From: Combretum micranthum
Taxonomy: Eukaryota; Streptophyta; Magnoliopsida; Myrtales; Combretaceae
DNA length: 64,000 nt
Direction: 5' to 3'
Assembly (NCBI GenBank): GCA_024138025.1
Contig: JAMXBD010000172.1
Span: 1,054,001 to 1,118,000, forward strand
Position numbers and translations under genes: made by a program. Below, piece by piece: positions 12,640 through 24,108 of this stretch. Position 1 is the first letter of the stretch; every line of letters starts with the position of its first letter. The notes beneath the pieces are model-generated. The model saw only the letters and a program-made list of their open reading frames with translations. It was not told where the DNA came from and ran no database searches.

Positions 12640-12960
12640 ATTAGCTTGAACTTAAATGAACTTAGTTAATAAGCCTAGGTTCAACTTGACTAAATGAACT
12701 TGAATGAACTAAAATGGATTAGATTGTTTAACTTTGATGAATTTGGCTAGGTTTAAGCTAACTTGGGATTAAGTGACTAGATCTTAGATGTATAATGAAT
12801 TAGTAATTAATCTAAGTCCAATTTGACTTAATGAACTTTACTAAGCTAAAATGAATTAGATTGTCTATGTTTAATCAACTTGACTTAGTAAATGAATCAA
12901 ATGACTAATTTTAATCAATTTGACTAAGGTTAAGCTAAAATGGGTTAGTAACAAATAATT
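12640..12960 (+). repeat. degenerate tandem repeats in the solo LTR
   Basis: Phrases such as TTGACTAAATGAACTT and CTAAAATGGATTAGATTGTT recur three to four times with drift over about 320 bp. There is no coding potential. It looks like old local tandem duplication inside the LTR leader. Confidence 0.55.
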
Positions 12961-14433
12961 GGATTAAATGAATGTGTTAGGGCGATCTTTGAATAACATG
13001 AGAATATGTTGTTTTGAATGTTTAATTGTTTTGGATTTATATGTTTTTGAATATAAATGTTTTGTTGATACTTTGTGGATAAGAAACCATAATCAAAGTG
13101 AAAAGAAATACCTTGACAGACAAAGGAGAACGGTCCATACTTTGGCAGGGCGATTCATCGCAGCCATAGTGGGGTTCCACATTAGTGTTTGATCAAATAG
13201 GATTTAACAAAATGAGTTAGAGATTAGTGAATAATTGATATGAGTTCTTGTATGAATTTGATGAAGTGGATGATTAGTTTAGTTTAGTTTCTTATACGAA
13301 CTCTTCCCTTAACAGAAGTGGATATCTGATTTATCTTCTGGATTATCTTCTGAAATTTCCTTCTGAGGCTATGTCTGGATTCCATATTCAAGGTACGCAG
13401 TAACTTGCGTGATGATTGATAGGATAGGCATCCTAAATGGATTAAAAACTTAAAGACGGTTTAATAATTGATGAGTGTTGATTTGTGTTTTACACCGTTA
13501 AATCCAATCCCTGCCCAGGGCGGCATGAGTGCCTAGGGGCGCCCCCTCACAGATTGGGTGAGCCTGGGGTGGAATTGGTATCCGGTTCGGGGAGCGGCAC
13601 CCTGCTCAAATTGGGGGCATGGGACTGTTTAGTTATTGGATAGATTTATCTAGGAGATATAAGTATCCGAACTGCTTATATCAACCCCCTGAGCGTCATG
13701 ATCGTTACTCAGGACCCCAAATATCCTTGATGTCCGGAGTTTGAATACTCCCGTGTTGATTTGTTTACTTTAAAGAAAGATAATAACTTGTGGTTGTCGC
13801 ATTTTCATTTAGTTAAGCTCGTGTGTCACTCCGTGTGTGATTGTGTTACTGTGTACTGGGCTTCGGCTCATTCTTATTGTTGTTATTCTTTTTACAGGTT
13901 TTGTTGTTGATAAAGACGATGTTGATGAAGTTGATGATGATGAGTTTGATGGTGATGGTGATGATGATTGATGTGATGATGTTTGTCCCGGGTTTTGGGC
14001 GATTCTGAAGATTTGGGAGATGAGTGAAATGTAATAGGACCGAGATATATTTGTATTTTGTTTCTTCTTTGCTTTGTTTTTTCGAGACTGGATTCATTTA
14101 TAAATTTGTATTTTTATTTAAGGGTTTGTTAGTGCCCAAGTTTTATAAATAAGCTTTTCTAAATATTTATCAAAGTGAAAGTTTTTCCACTTGTAATAGT
14201 GGAAGTTTGAAATGCTTTTATGTAGAAACTTTTTTATTAAAGTTTATTTTTCCGCTGCTAAATCCAGTTGTTGTCAGAATCTAACTAAACGATTTCATAA
14301 TCTAAAATTGGTTTAGCAATGTTCAACATAAACACCTTCTTTTAAGACAACCTTACGTATAATTCGTAAGAGTTATACGTGGTTGGGGACTTGGTGTGCT
14401 TAATTTGAGAATTGAGCATGTCAGGTCTTTACA

Positions 14434-14438
14434 GGTTA
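14434..14438. other. right target-site duplication GGTTA
   Basis: This is identical to 10,940-10,944. The pair brackets the 3,489-bp solo LTR and proves it inserted into the Athila LTR. Confidence 0.9.
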
Positions 14439-14444
14439 CACCTG

Positions 14445-14882
14445 TAGGCCGCTTCTACGCCGGCAGCTTAGATGTAGATCTAGCCGACGTATGTGATCAG
14501 AAATGAAGCGTTGGGCTGATTTATAACGAACGCCGTTCCAAAGCCGGCGGCTTTAACACCGGCGTAGACACTACAACAGATTTGTCACTTCAATTTCCTC
14601 TTAGCCTTTGTTATGTTCATGTCTCTTCAATTCCTTGACCTACACTGCCCCAACGCCGGCGGCTTAGGAGCCGGCGTATATTGTAACTCCTTCAAAGCTG
14701 GTGACTTTCCAATTCTGAGCTGCCGGCCTTCAAGTACGCTGGCTTCTTTATTTTCTACGCTGGTAGCTTTGAGGTGGCTTACAGTGTGGTTGAGACATAT
14801 GCTCGGCAAAGCTGGCAGTGCTGGTAACGGCCTTGGGTGTAAGCCGTTTTAACGCCGGCGGCTTTGTATGTTGAAATGCTGG
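14445..14882 (-). repeat. GC-rich GCCGGC-word island in the Athila LTR (U3)
   Basis: At least fifteen GCCGGC or derived GCTGGC/GCCGAC words in about 440 bp, in both orientations, often as pairs such as TACGCCGGC ... GCCGGCGTA that could form hairpins. Short tails GGCTT, AGCTT and their complements accompany them. The homologous island in the 3' LTR (1-235) shows C/T differences at these sites. Confidence 0.75.
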
Positions 14883-15032
14883 CCTTTACTTCAATTTTTC
14901 CATTTTTGATTCAAAGTCTCTTGTTTTGATTTCTTTGTCCAAATTAGTCCTGAAACATGAATTTTAATCAAAACAAATATCCATTCTAGCTCTTGTGATC
15001 ATCAATAAGTTGTATAAAATATGATCTTATCA

Positions 15033-16507
15033 AGATCATAAATAAAGTGAAAAGAAAATACTTTGACAGATAAAGGAGAACTGTCCATATTTTGGTAAGG
15101 CGATATTCGCAGCCATAGTGGGCTCCAAATTAATGTCTAATCAAATCGGGTTATAATAAAAGTTTGAGATGAGTGAATAATTGATATAGGTTCTTAGATG
15201 AGCTTGATATAAGTGGATTTTTATTAGATTTCTTATAGAGTTTAAATTGTTAAACAGATGTTTGAGTTTGGCTTTTAAATCTTCGAGATTATCTTCTGAG
15301 TGGGTGTCTGAGCCTTTATTTGGAGTTCTTATATAAGGTACGTAGTAACTTGCGTGTTGATTGTTAGGATAGGCATCCTAAATGGACTAAGAACTTAAAC
15401 TCGACCTAATAATTGTTTGAATTGGTTGTCTATTTTGCAGTTTAAATCCATATTTGACCTGAGATGGCAGTTCAGTATCCAGTCCTAGGAGCGTCACCTT
15501 ACTCAGATTGGGGGTAAGGTAGTTTTAGATGCTTAAGCCACCCCTGTCATTGAGATATGACTTTCATAAGTGGTACGACGGATAGTAGATAGAGTTATTC
15601 GGCATAACATTTGCTTAAACTCGAGGGGAAATTCCATGGTTTAGTTCAACGTTTATGAGAACGATAAACTATATTCATGTTGTGGACTGAGTTTAAGGAG
15701 AGTCGGGTAATAGCTGAGAACCCTAGATGAGACTATTATTTCTCATTTTCGGATATATCATCTAGGATAAAAGTATCCGGGCTGCTTATATCAATCTCCT
15801 GAGCATCGTGATTGTTACTCAGGTTCCTGCGCTGCCCCTGTTTTTCAGAGTTCGAATACTCCCGTGTTGTTTGTTTACTTTAAAGAAAAGATGATAATCT
15901 GTTGTTGATGCATTGTATTTAGTTAAGCTCGCGTGCCACTCTGCGTGTGATTGTGTTATTGTGTACTGAGCTTCGACTCATTCTTCTTGTTGTTATTCTT
16001 TTTACAGGTGTTATTGTTGATGATGATGTTAATGATGATTTGATGAAGATGATTGATGTTATGATGCTTGGCTTGGGCTTTGGGCAATGTTTGATGAGTG
16101 ATGTGGTTAGGGTCATGGATATCATTTGTATTTGTTTTATTTACATATTAAGAGCTGGATTTGTATTCTAAGTTGTAATATTTCTTAAAAGGGGCCTGTT
16201 GGTTCCCATGTTTTGTAATTAAGCTTTTGTAAAGTTTTGTTTAATTGAAAGTTCTTCCACTTGAGTGAGTGGAAGTTCTAAAGTGTTTTTATTTAGAAAT
16301 TGATTTATAAAATAGATTTTCCACTGCCAAATTCAGTTGATTTAGAAATTCAACTAAACGATTTCAGAATCTAAAATTGAGTAGCAATGTTCAACATAAA
16401 CAAAATCTTTTAGAGAAAGTCTTAGCATATAATACTTTAGAGTATTATACGTAGCGATAGCACCTTAAGTTATTTAATTAATTGAATTAAATTTTTAGGG
16501 CATTACA
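15033..16507 (+). mobile_element. 3' half of an older LTR of the solo-LTR family, cut by the Athila insertion
   Basis: Homologous along its length to about 13,085-14,433 and ending AGGGCATTACA at 16,507. It is truncated exactly at the Athila LTR end (15,032), so Athila inserted into it and its 5' half should lie left of the window. It shares the block GGAGCGTCACCTTACTCAGA (about 15,499) and the TACTGAGCTTCG...TTTTTACAGGT segment with its relatives. Confidence 0.82.
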
Positions 16508-16569
16508 AAGATAGTTTTATCTCATGCTTATTGAAATTCCTTAACATTAAAAATTTTTTTCAAGATCTT
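16508..16569. other. AT-rich junction sequence
   Basis: No coding or recognisable repeat signal. It probably belongs to the internal region of the element whose LTR starts at 17,339. Confidence 0.3.
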
Positions 16570-16806
16570 GGGTCTGTTTGTTTTGGCTTTTTTCCGGCAG
16601 ATACAGACACTTTTTCAAACTTTTTGCTAAGAAATTATTTATCAAGAAATAGATATAGACAAAAAAAAGTTGACAATTCTCATCAAAAGATCAAATAGAA
16701 CAAATATAGATAAAATTTAGACGCAAATCGGATATATTTACACATATTATTTTAAAAAAGATACAGATACAGATACAGATGAAAAACAGACAATCCAAAC
16801 AGACCC
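16570..16806. mobile_element. small TIR element (MITE), copy 1
   Basis: This 237-bp element starts GGGTCTGTTTGTTTTGGC and ends CAATCCAAACAGACCC, complementary at the outer approximately 14 bases. It is flanked by CTT on both sides. A second copy is at 19,589-19,817. The TIR start GGGTCTGTTTG and a three-base duplication suggest a PIF/Harbinger (Tourist-like) MITE, but the superfamily is not proven. Confidence 0.8.
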
Positions 16807-17326
16807 CTTATTTACTTCCCAGTATAGTTCCTCCCTTATTTTAGCTGGAATGAAGTTTCTAAATCCTAAAACCACTCTAAAACTCAGTTTGTTGACACTC
16901 TAAACATGTGTCAACTCACTCAAGTTAGTTGTCATGCTTAAAATGCTAAAAAACTCACATTACAACATCTTAAAATCTCATACTGACCTTGACACAAATT
17001 TTGTTATTGTGGTGGGTCTTCTTTATCTTCTAACACTACTTCATCCTTTCCAATTTCCTCGCGTAAAACATAACATGAGTTAATTAGTGATATACTATGC
17101 TAATTCCAATTATTTAGCACTAGGAAAATGTTAGGATTTTAGAGAATCTTACCTTAAGTCTTGAGAGGGTTTGTAAAAGGTAAGGAGGTAGAAAAAAAAA
17201 AAGAGAAAGAAATATTTATATGAGAAAAGGAAAAGGCAGATATCACTCTCTATAGGGTACTCTAAATGTGACTGTTCACCGCATATAATATTAAAGCTAG
17301 AAAATGACTATCTCAATCATACAAAA
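16807..17326. other. noncoding internal leader of a retroelement
   Basis: This lies directly downstream (minus strand) of the primer site at 17,327-17,338. No coding frame or known motif is visible. Confidence 0.35.
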
Positions 17327-17338
17327 GCTTTGATATCA
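17327..17338 (-). other. primer-binding site, initiator-tRNA-Met type (one or two changes)
   Basis: The minus strand reads TGATATCAAAGC, close to the canonical TGGTATCAGAGC. It directly follows an LTR end GCCTTGTGCA at 17,339, which identifies the sequence to the right as a 5' LTR on the minus strand. Confidence 0.6.
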
Positions 17339-19588
17339 TGCACAAGGCATGCTTACGAGATAGTTGGAGACTCTAATGGGGTATTATATTTTAAGCATAT
17401 ATCAATAAACAACATTTAAGAATTTTTTTATATAAATAAATAATCATCAAGATAAAGTCTTACACATCTTAAGAGTATTCTTCAGTTAACTGAAAGGATT
17501 ACAAATCTTAAAAGTCAAAGTACTATAAGTGCAAAAGATAAACAAATTCTACTATAGAGATTTTTCTGAGAAATCTACGCCAAAACTTCCTGATGCAAAC
17601 TTCCTCCAAAAGCTCCTAATTGTGTCAATTCGTACTTGACATATTGGTCCCCTTGGGGCCGGCCATAAGTAGTCCACTAACAACAAAAATAGGGGTATAA
17701 GCAAAACTAACTTAGTGAGGTAATTCCTACTTCGAAAACACTCTCATAATTCATATAAGTATTTAGGCAAGAATATGAATATACAACATTCATATGAACA
17801 AACAAGTACACATGATTAACCATAAATCATGTGCAGAATGGATTTGTGCACTCCATATCAGGGGTTGGGTGGTTTTCGGATCATACGACCATCATATTTT
17901 CATAGATTTTCTGGCTCCTACATACTCATGTAGACTTCCTGGCTACTATTGGTCACTATTACAGCTTTCTGTTTCCTCACACAAAGAATAGTAGTGAAAT
18001 GCATAATGGGGCTCACTTCATGCCATGCATGATTTATTCTAGTAATTAATTTCCAAATAATATTAGTTTCCAAGTTAATGGTGACCAAACGATTTTTCAT
18101 ACAAACATTCACATTAAAATAGGAATTAATACTTATTCTTTATTCATCAAATGCACATGTCGCATACATACTCCACATGCAAGACCCCCTTTTTTATCTT
18201 TTCCTATTCGCTAATGCAGCTAACTTACAAGCACAAGTAGGGAAATGTAACGGGTAGAGGAATAATTCACTCCATTTTGATCACGCCTAATCAAAGTAAT
18301 CATCAGGAAATGGAAGATCAGGTCCTTTGTCACCTAAACAAAAGAAATATTCTAAATGAGTATTTCATAAAGGTCGTATTAAAAATTCTAACTTTAATTA
18401 TACTATTTGCGTCATTTTTTCGAATTTCATATATGAGTAATCATTTTCTACTGACTAGTCATTTTCTACCGACTTTGGATTCTCTTTCTAAGGTTATTTT
18501 AAATATTTAAAGCCATTAAGAGTTCAGAAAAGCTAGGAACAAATTGCATTCTAGAAGTTCTAGATTTTGTAGTTTTTAACTTTGAAGTTTTTACTTCATG
18601 TGGACTTTATAATCAAGTATAAAATGTCCTCGTCTTTTAAATTCATATAATTATAATAATAACTCATCTTATGCATGATCCTAGTGATGTTCAAAAATAA
18701 GATTTCGCAAAACAATCTTTCTTGGGAAGTAAAAAAGTTGAGTTTAAGGAAAACTATTCTTCAAGTTCTCATAGCAAAACCTTAAATTTTTGTAAACATG
18801 AAATTTAACTAAAAGTTATGGTTTCATTTTCATTTTGAATTCATGAGTATCATATTTTATGTTGAATTATTTTTCCAAAACACAAACCTTCATGAGTTTG
18901 TTGGAAACATTCTTCTAATTTGTACAAAAATTAGTTTAAGTTTTGGCACATGAGAAAAGTTGAATAGTTGACCTAGTCTAAAAAAATTTCTATCTTTAAG
19001 GAGAAGTTTGTACGTGCATTGTAATTTAGATTTATTAGAAAATTTTGCATAACAAAAAATTATCAATATTTATATTTTTGGAAACATTTACCTCACCATG
19101 TTAACATCAACATTTATATTTTAGAAAATCTTCATTTTTGGTATAATAACAACATCACTATGGCTTATATGAACATGAGTCTAGGAGTTATTATATAGTG
19201 AATCAATATTTAAGAAAAAAAATTATGTCAAGAATAAGGAAAATGAGTAAGAGTTAAAAAAAAAAAAAAAAAAGAGTCTTGTTATCAAGACTTTCCCGAG
19301 ACTTCAAATAATTCTAGTCACCAAGATAAATAAATGAAGTAAACATAAAGGAATAAAATTTCAAGGCTTCCAAAAGACCTAAAATATCCAGTCTCATAAA
19401 TAAATCAAGAATAGTTAGGAAATAAAAATGGGACTCTTAGACTTTATCAAGGCTCCCCAAGACTTGAATAATTCCAGGCCCATTCGGACTTGAAGTTGGA
19501 CAAGTCCAAGACTAGAGATGTACTGGTCATATATAATAGCACGAAATAAGAAAGTTATGTTAGTGAGCATTCTGGGCTCTAAAGATAT

Positions 19589-19817
19589 GGGTCTATTTGT
19601 TTTGGCTTTTTTTCGGCAGATACAGACACTTTTTCAAACTTGTTGCTAACAAATTATTTATCAAGAAATAGATATAGATAAAAAAAAGTTGACAGTTCTT
19701 ATCAAAAGATCAAATAGAACAAATGTAGATAAAATTTAGATGCAAATCGGATATATTTACAATATCATTTTAAAAAGATACAGATACAGATAAAAAACAG
19801 ACAATCCAAACAGACCC
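19589..19817. mobile_element. small TIR element (MITE), copy 2
   Basis: 229 bp, start GGGTCTATTTG and end CCAAACAGACCC, about 90 percent like copy 1 at 16,570. The right palindrome arm (near 31,540) has the uninterrupted site CTAAAGATATAAATATT, so this insertion came after the arms separated. The duplication appears to be only AT here. Confidence 0.82.
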
Positions 19818-20210
19818 ATAAATATTACATATATATCATAATAATAAGAAGTTAGATTGGCAGTATGAATAAAATGATCATAACATAAGTATAAACATCA
19901 TGATATGAGAAATGTGTTGTGTTGTATTTTTCCCATTCCCTAGCATTTGCATCATAGCAAAACTTTTATGGAAAAAAAAAATTAGTTTAAGAACAACACA
20001 TACACACATCAAGAACATAATATACATGAGGACGTTTAGTGTATACCTAAAGTGAGGAATGGAAGAAGAAAATTTTTTAGAGAAACAAGAGTGTAAGTAT
20101 GTATGTGTGGCGTGATTGAGCGAGGGAGAGGGGAGAGTTAGTTAAGAAAATTTGGGAGAGTTTAGAAAGAATGAAAGTATGTAAAGTGTGTGAAATGTGG
20201 AGGAGGGAAG

Positions 20211-20222
20211 GGTATTTATAGA
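20211..20222 (-). promoter_or_regulatory. TATA-like box in the left arm LTR
   Basis: The minus strand reads TCTATAAATACC, followed by a pyrimidine-rich leader. Its counterpart in the right arm is at 31,131-31,142 on the plus strand. Confidence 0.5.
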
Positions 20223-21291
20223 AGATTATGGAGGGAAATTAAGAGAATAAAATAAATTGAAAAAGAAAAAAAAAAAGAGTGATAGTGAGAGAGTGGCCGG
20301 TGCCCTTGAGGAGATGAGAAGGACAAAAGTATAAAAGAAGTTTAACCAAAAGTGATATAAAGTTTTTATGGGGAAAGAAAATTGTAAGAATAGGTATATA
20401 AGCTAAAAGAGATAGGTGTAAAAAAAGTAGAGATAGATGAATAGTAGTGAATAGTAATGAATAGTAAATAAGACAATTAAATAACCTGTATTGATAAAAG
20501 TACACGTAAATCAACTATATCTGATGTTTTTATAAGCCGTAAAAATTGTATTTGACATTTTTACAAATTCTTATTACATTACAAGTCGAAATTATTTGTC
20601 AAGATATTTTTCCTTGTTTTGCGTGTCGATGTCTTGATTTAGGATCTGATCTCACAAGTTCGAAATAATTGAAATTTTATAATCTAGTCTTTTTAGGGTA
20701 TATGACATTTTTTGGATCATAATATAGGATTATCTTATTTTTATTATTTTAGGGTTTCTGGGGCGGTCTTGCTAGGATCTATGGCTTCTATAACCCATTG
20801 TTAGACCTAGTTAGTTTTTAGGGTTTCCAGTTTAAATTCTAACTTTGAGAACTTCTTGTAAAGTTATTGTAAAATCTAAGGGTTTACAGCAGAATTAGGG
20901 TTCTACACAAGGGGGAAAAGACCTCCTTTTAGGGTTTTGTCACATGACCAAATCTTGTGCATCTAAATATTAGTTTTTAACAGTTTAGAGCTTTTAATTA
21001 ATCTCTTGGGCTAATAATAATTTGAATATCCAAATAATTCTAATTTAACTACGGTTTTGAATCTTTGTTTTGCGTAAGTTCCCTGTTTGGGGTGAAATCT
21101 TTATTTTGCAAAATTAGCACTCCTAACTGCATTGTTTTTTATTTTTCTTTTAAAATTTTCTTTTATAGAGCTATAATTAAATATTAATTCACTTTATTTC
21201 AACATTTGAATTGTTTTTGGTCTTCTAAATTTAGGTTGTCAACTTGGTACTATTTTGGAAATTAAAAAAAATAGTTGTTTAAATTCATATG

Positions 21292-22197
21292 TAGGGGTGG
21301 GCACAGATCGGTTTCGTTCGGTTTTTTCTAGAACCAACCAAACCATAATTTACAGTTTGGTTTTTTTCATTCCAATTCAAACCGTTAAGTAACGATTTGG
21401 ATCGGATTAGAAATTTGTTAAACCATTAAATAACAATTTAGTTCGGTTTGGATTATGGATTAAATCAAAATTCTAACTAAAAAATTTCTTTCTCCTAGTT
21501 TTTTTTTTTTCACATTTGTGTATATACTTAAATATTTATATCATTTTACAAATTTTATATTATAAACCACAACAAAGTACTTTATGAATTCATCACACTT
21601 TCAATAGTTCTCTGTAAAATCAGTTATCCACCAATAAAATACATTCACCAACCAATACATAGTAAGTCATAATATATAATTTTTAATAGAATATCAAGTC
21701 AATAATCTACCAATAAATTTAGCTAAAATAAAAAATCATCTACAACAAAATTTATTAATGAATAAAATGATCCACTAACGAAATATATTAAATAACTAAT
21801 ATATAATAAGAATTTATAATTGAATAAATAAATTTTATACTTTATAAAGTTAAAAGCTATTAAAAAATAGTTAATCATCAACAAAAATCTACATATCATG
21901 AGCCTAAAAAAAATTTAAAATGAACAAGTTGATTTTAATCAATATTCACTAAATAATAAATATCAAATGAAATCACATGAACATATAGTAAAATATTATT
22001 ATATTTTTCTAAAATGGTTTGGTTCGGTTTTACGGATTGATTTGGTTTACCTTCCAAACCAAACTATAAATTTATGGATTGGATCGAATTGAAAAAATTT
22101 TTAAACCAAACCACAAAAAAAAAAAAATCATATTTTTTATTTGGATTGGTTCAGTTATGGATTGGTTTGGTTCGGTTGGTTTTTTTGCTAACCTCTA
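21292..22197. mobile_element. hAT-like non-autonomous element, 906 bp
   Basis: Ends are TAGGGGTGGGCA and (reverse complement) TAGAGGTTAGCA, and the flanking 8 bp are TTCATATG and TTCATACG, a target duplication length diagnostic of hAT. The right palindrome arm holds the empty site TTCATATGTGAC near 30,045. Sub-terminal regions are rich in GGTTCGGTTTGG-like words in both orientations; the interior is AT-rich with no ORF. The one-base TSD difference suggests age. Confidence 0.85.
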
Positions 22198-22746
22198 TTC
22201 ATACGTGACTTTATTTTCGTTTGATTTTTATTTCTTATGATTAGTGTGTGATCATTTCCATTTTAATAGGTCAAGGTATATGGATTGTGGATGAACTAGT
22301 GATGGGTAATGGTCATTCAGGAGGAGTGAGAAGTTAAGGAGTAATTAAAATTGGGAGTTTTTGTGCCATGGCCCATATGAAATAAGTAAGTAGTGGATTT
22401 GACTACTATCGAAGTGGTGTAAGGACCCAAACTTACCCCTATATTTAGAATAGGTAAATTTAATTCCTCAACCACATATAATCTTTAGTATTATATGTAA
22501 GGTTGATTACCAGGATCAGTTTGGATAGTTATTTATCAAAATGTCTTATAAGAACAAAACTTTAAAACTACTACTTTTTAGAACAACTTATAAAACATAA
22601 CTCTAACTTTATACTTAATAAAAGATATAATATATTACACCCATATGTATATATAAATATTACAAACAAGACTTGTAAACAAGACATTTACAAAATATAT
22701 CAAAAGATAACAGAAATCCTATTAACTAATACATAGGTTTTCAGAA

Positions 22747-22770
22747 TATATATATATATATATATGTATA
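22747..22770. repeat. TA microsatellite
   Basis: Alternating TA of about 24 bp inside the solo LTR. Another TA run is at about 26,158-26,183. Confidence 0.8.
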
Positions 22771-23835
22771 TATAGCTATTCTATTACATAAGGATTCCAT
22801 CAAAGTCAAGATCGTCTCTACTCCTCCTAATCATCTAAGAACTCCTCAAAATCCAATCCATATCCCATGCTTGTATAGAACTCGTTATCCACACCTGAAA
22901 AGGATAAAATATGAGTCAAAGATCCAGTATACAAGTAACAAAAACAAATGCGTAATGGCACACATGATCTTAAACTATAATGCAATGCGATAATCATTCG
23001 GTTATTAGATAATCTTTAATTAGTCAAACATCACTGGAGTATTCAAACTCCAAACAATAAGGATATCTAGGAGTCCTGAGTAACAATCACAACGCTCAGG
23101 GAATTGATATAAGTACTTCGGATACTTATATCTCACAGATGATATATCCATAAAAGAGAAAATAATCTTATCTAGGGTTAACAATCGTTACATAACTTCA
23201 CTTATATTAGTCCATAACATCACCTAGTCCAACTATTCCCATAAACATTTGAATTAAATCATATTACTTCATTCTAAGCTTAAGTAAATGTTACATCGAT
23301 ACGGTCTGCCCTATTGGTTACTTGTCGTACCACTTAGGAAAGTCTTATCAAAAGATAGGGGTGGCCTAAGCGCCTAAACTACCGTGCCCCCAATCTAAGC
23401 AAGATGCTGCTCCTCGAACCAAAAACCGAGCCACCACCAAGGTCAGATATGGATTTAAACAGCATAAGAGACATGCAATTCAAATAATGTTTAAATTTGT
23501 CTATATTAAAGTTGATTGAGTATATGCTTATCCTAAGCAGGAAACAAACACGTTATTGCGTACCTGAATCAAATCGGGAATTAATAGGGGTAGCTAAGTA
23601 AGGATCTAACACTGTTCCAGGAAAACCCTCTCAAATCAACATTCTAATTTTAATTCATACACGAACATAATTAATTCTAAACAAAACACTCAAAGAAAGT
23701 CAAATAAGTTCTTCACAAGGTCTTAACATAGCATTTATACATCATACAACATCATACCTACTCAACAAATACTCAAAAGACAATTTAACAAGCTAAAAGA
23801 ATAGTTTTGAAGAAGTTTTGAAAATGGAGAACTAC

Positions 23836-24108
23836 AGAGGACACGCCGGCCTTCAACACTAGCGACATTGAGGCGGTGTAGTCTGCACCAAAAACTCTAT
23901 GCTTTCCATCGCTGGCAGCATTTAGCCAAATGCTGGCAGTGTTGTGGTCTACGTCGGCGACGTTGAGCCGGTGTAGACTACAACTTAAAATTTCCAAGAG
24001 TTTCACAGGGTAGGTCTACGCCCGTGGATACCCCCAACGCTGGTAGTGTTGCCGTATACGCCAGCAGTATTGACTCCTATGCCAGCAGCATTGGGATGGA
24101 GTACACTG
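23836..24108 (-). repeat. GC-rich word island in the 2,691-bp solo LTR
   Basis: About ten words of the type GCTGGCAGCATT, CGTCGGCGACGTTGAG, GCCAGCAGCATTGGG and ACGCCGGCC in 270 bp, in both orientations. The same word with an ATTG tail is found in the chromovirus LTR at 39,530-39,650. Flanks are AT-rich. Confidence 0.72.

Larger units (their letters stand above)
10945..14433 (+). mobile_element. solo LTR (3,489 bp) with GGTTA target duplication
   Basis: It starts TGAAATACCCC at 10,945 and ends CTTTACA at 14,433. The five bases on each side are identical: GGTTA at 10,940-10,944 and at 14,434-14,438. It sits inside the Athila 5' LTR. There is no internal coding region, so it is a solo LTR left by LTR-LTR recombination. 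A TATA-like CTTTATATTTATCC is near 11,391, then a CTT-microsatellite (about 11,474-11,500). The 3' half is homologous to 15,033-16,507 and, inverted, to 22,418-25,108. The size and the segment TACTGGGCTTCGGCTCA resemble Del/Tekay-type Ty3 LTRs, but the lineage is inferred. Confidence 0.9.
1..15032 (-). mobile_element. Athila-type Ty3 LTR retrotransposon, decayed, 3' LTR cut by window edge
   Basis: Order on the minus strand is 5' LTR (15,032 to 9,749), tRNA-Asp-type primer site, gag, protease, reverse transcriptase, RNase H, integrase, GC-rich island, a third ORF, polypurine tract and 3' LTR (373 to beyond position 1). The LTR begins TGATAAG and ends CACATCA, so the TG/CA ends extend to TGAT/ATCA. 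The tRNA-Asp primer site, the third ORF and the long noncoding 3' region with the stretch GTGTGGGGAA are typical of the Athila lineage. All coding parts contain frameshifts or stops, so the copy is non-autonomous. The two LTRs agree at roughly 95 percent by eye over 373 bp. The right-hand flank is AGATC; the matching target duplication would lie left of the window. Confidence 0.9.
9749..15032 (-). repeat. 5' LTR of the Athila-type element, split by a solo LTR
   Basis: The LTR runs from 15,032 (TGATAAGATC) to 9,749 (CACATCA) on the minus strand. After removing the insertion at 10,945-14,433 and one GGTTA copy, about 1,790 bp remain. A palindromic TATA box CCTATAAATAGG is at 10,786-10,797. The GC-word island (14,445-14,882 plus 10,847-10,940, contiguous before the insertion) lies directly upstream of that TATA box, in U3. 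Confidence 0.88.
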
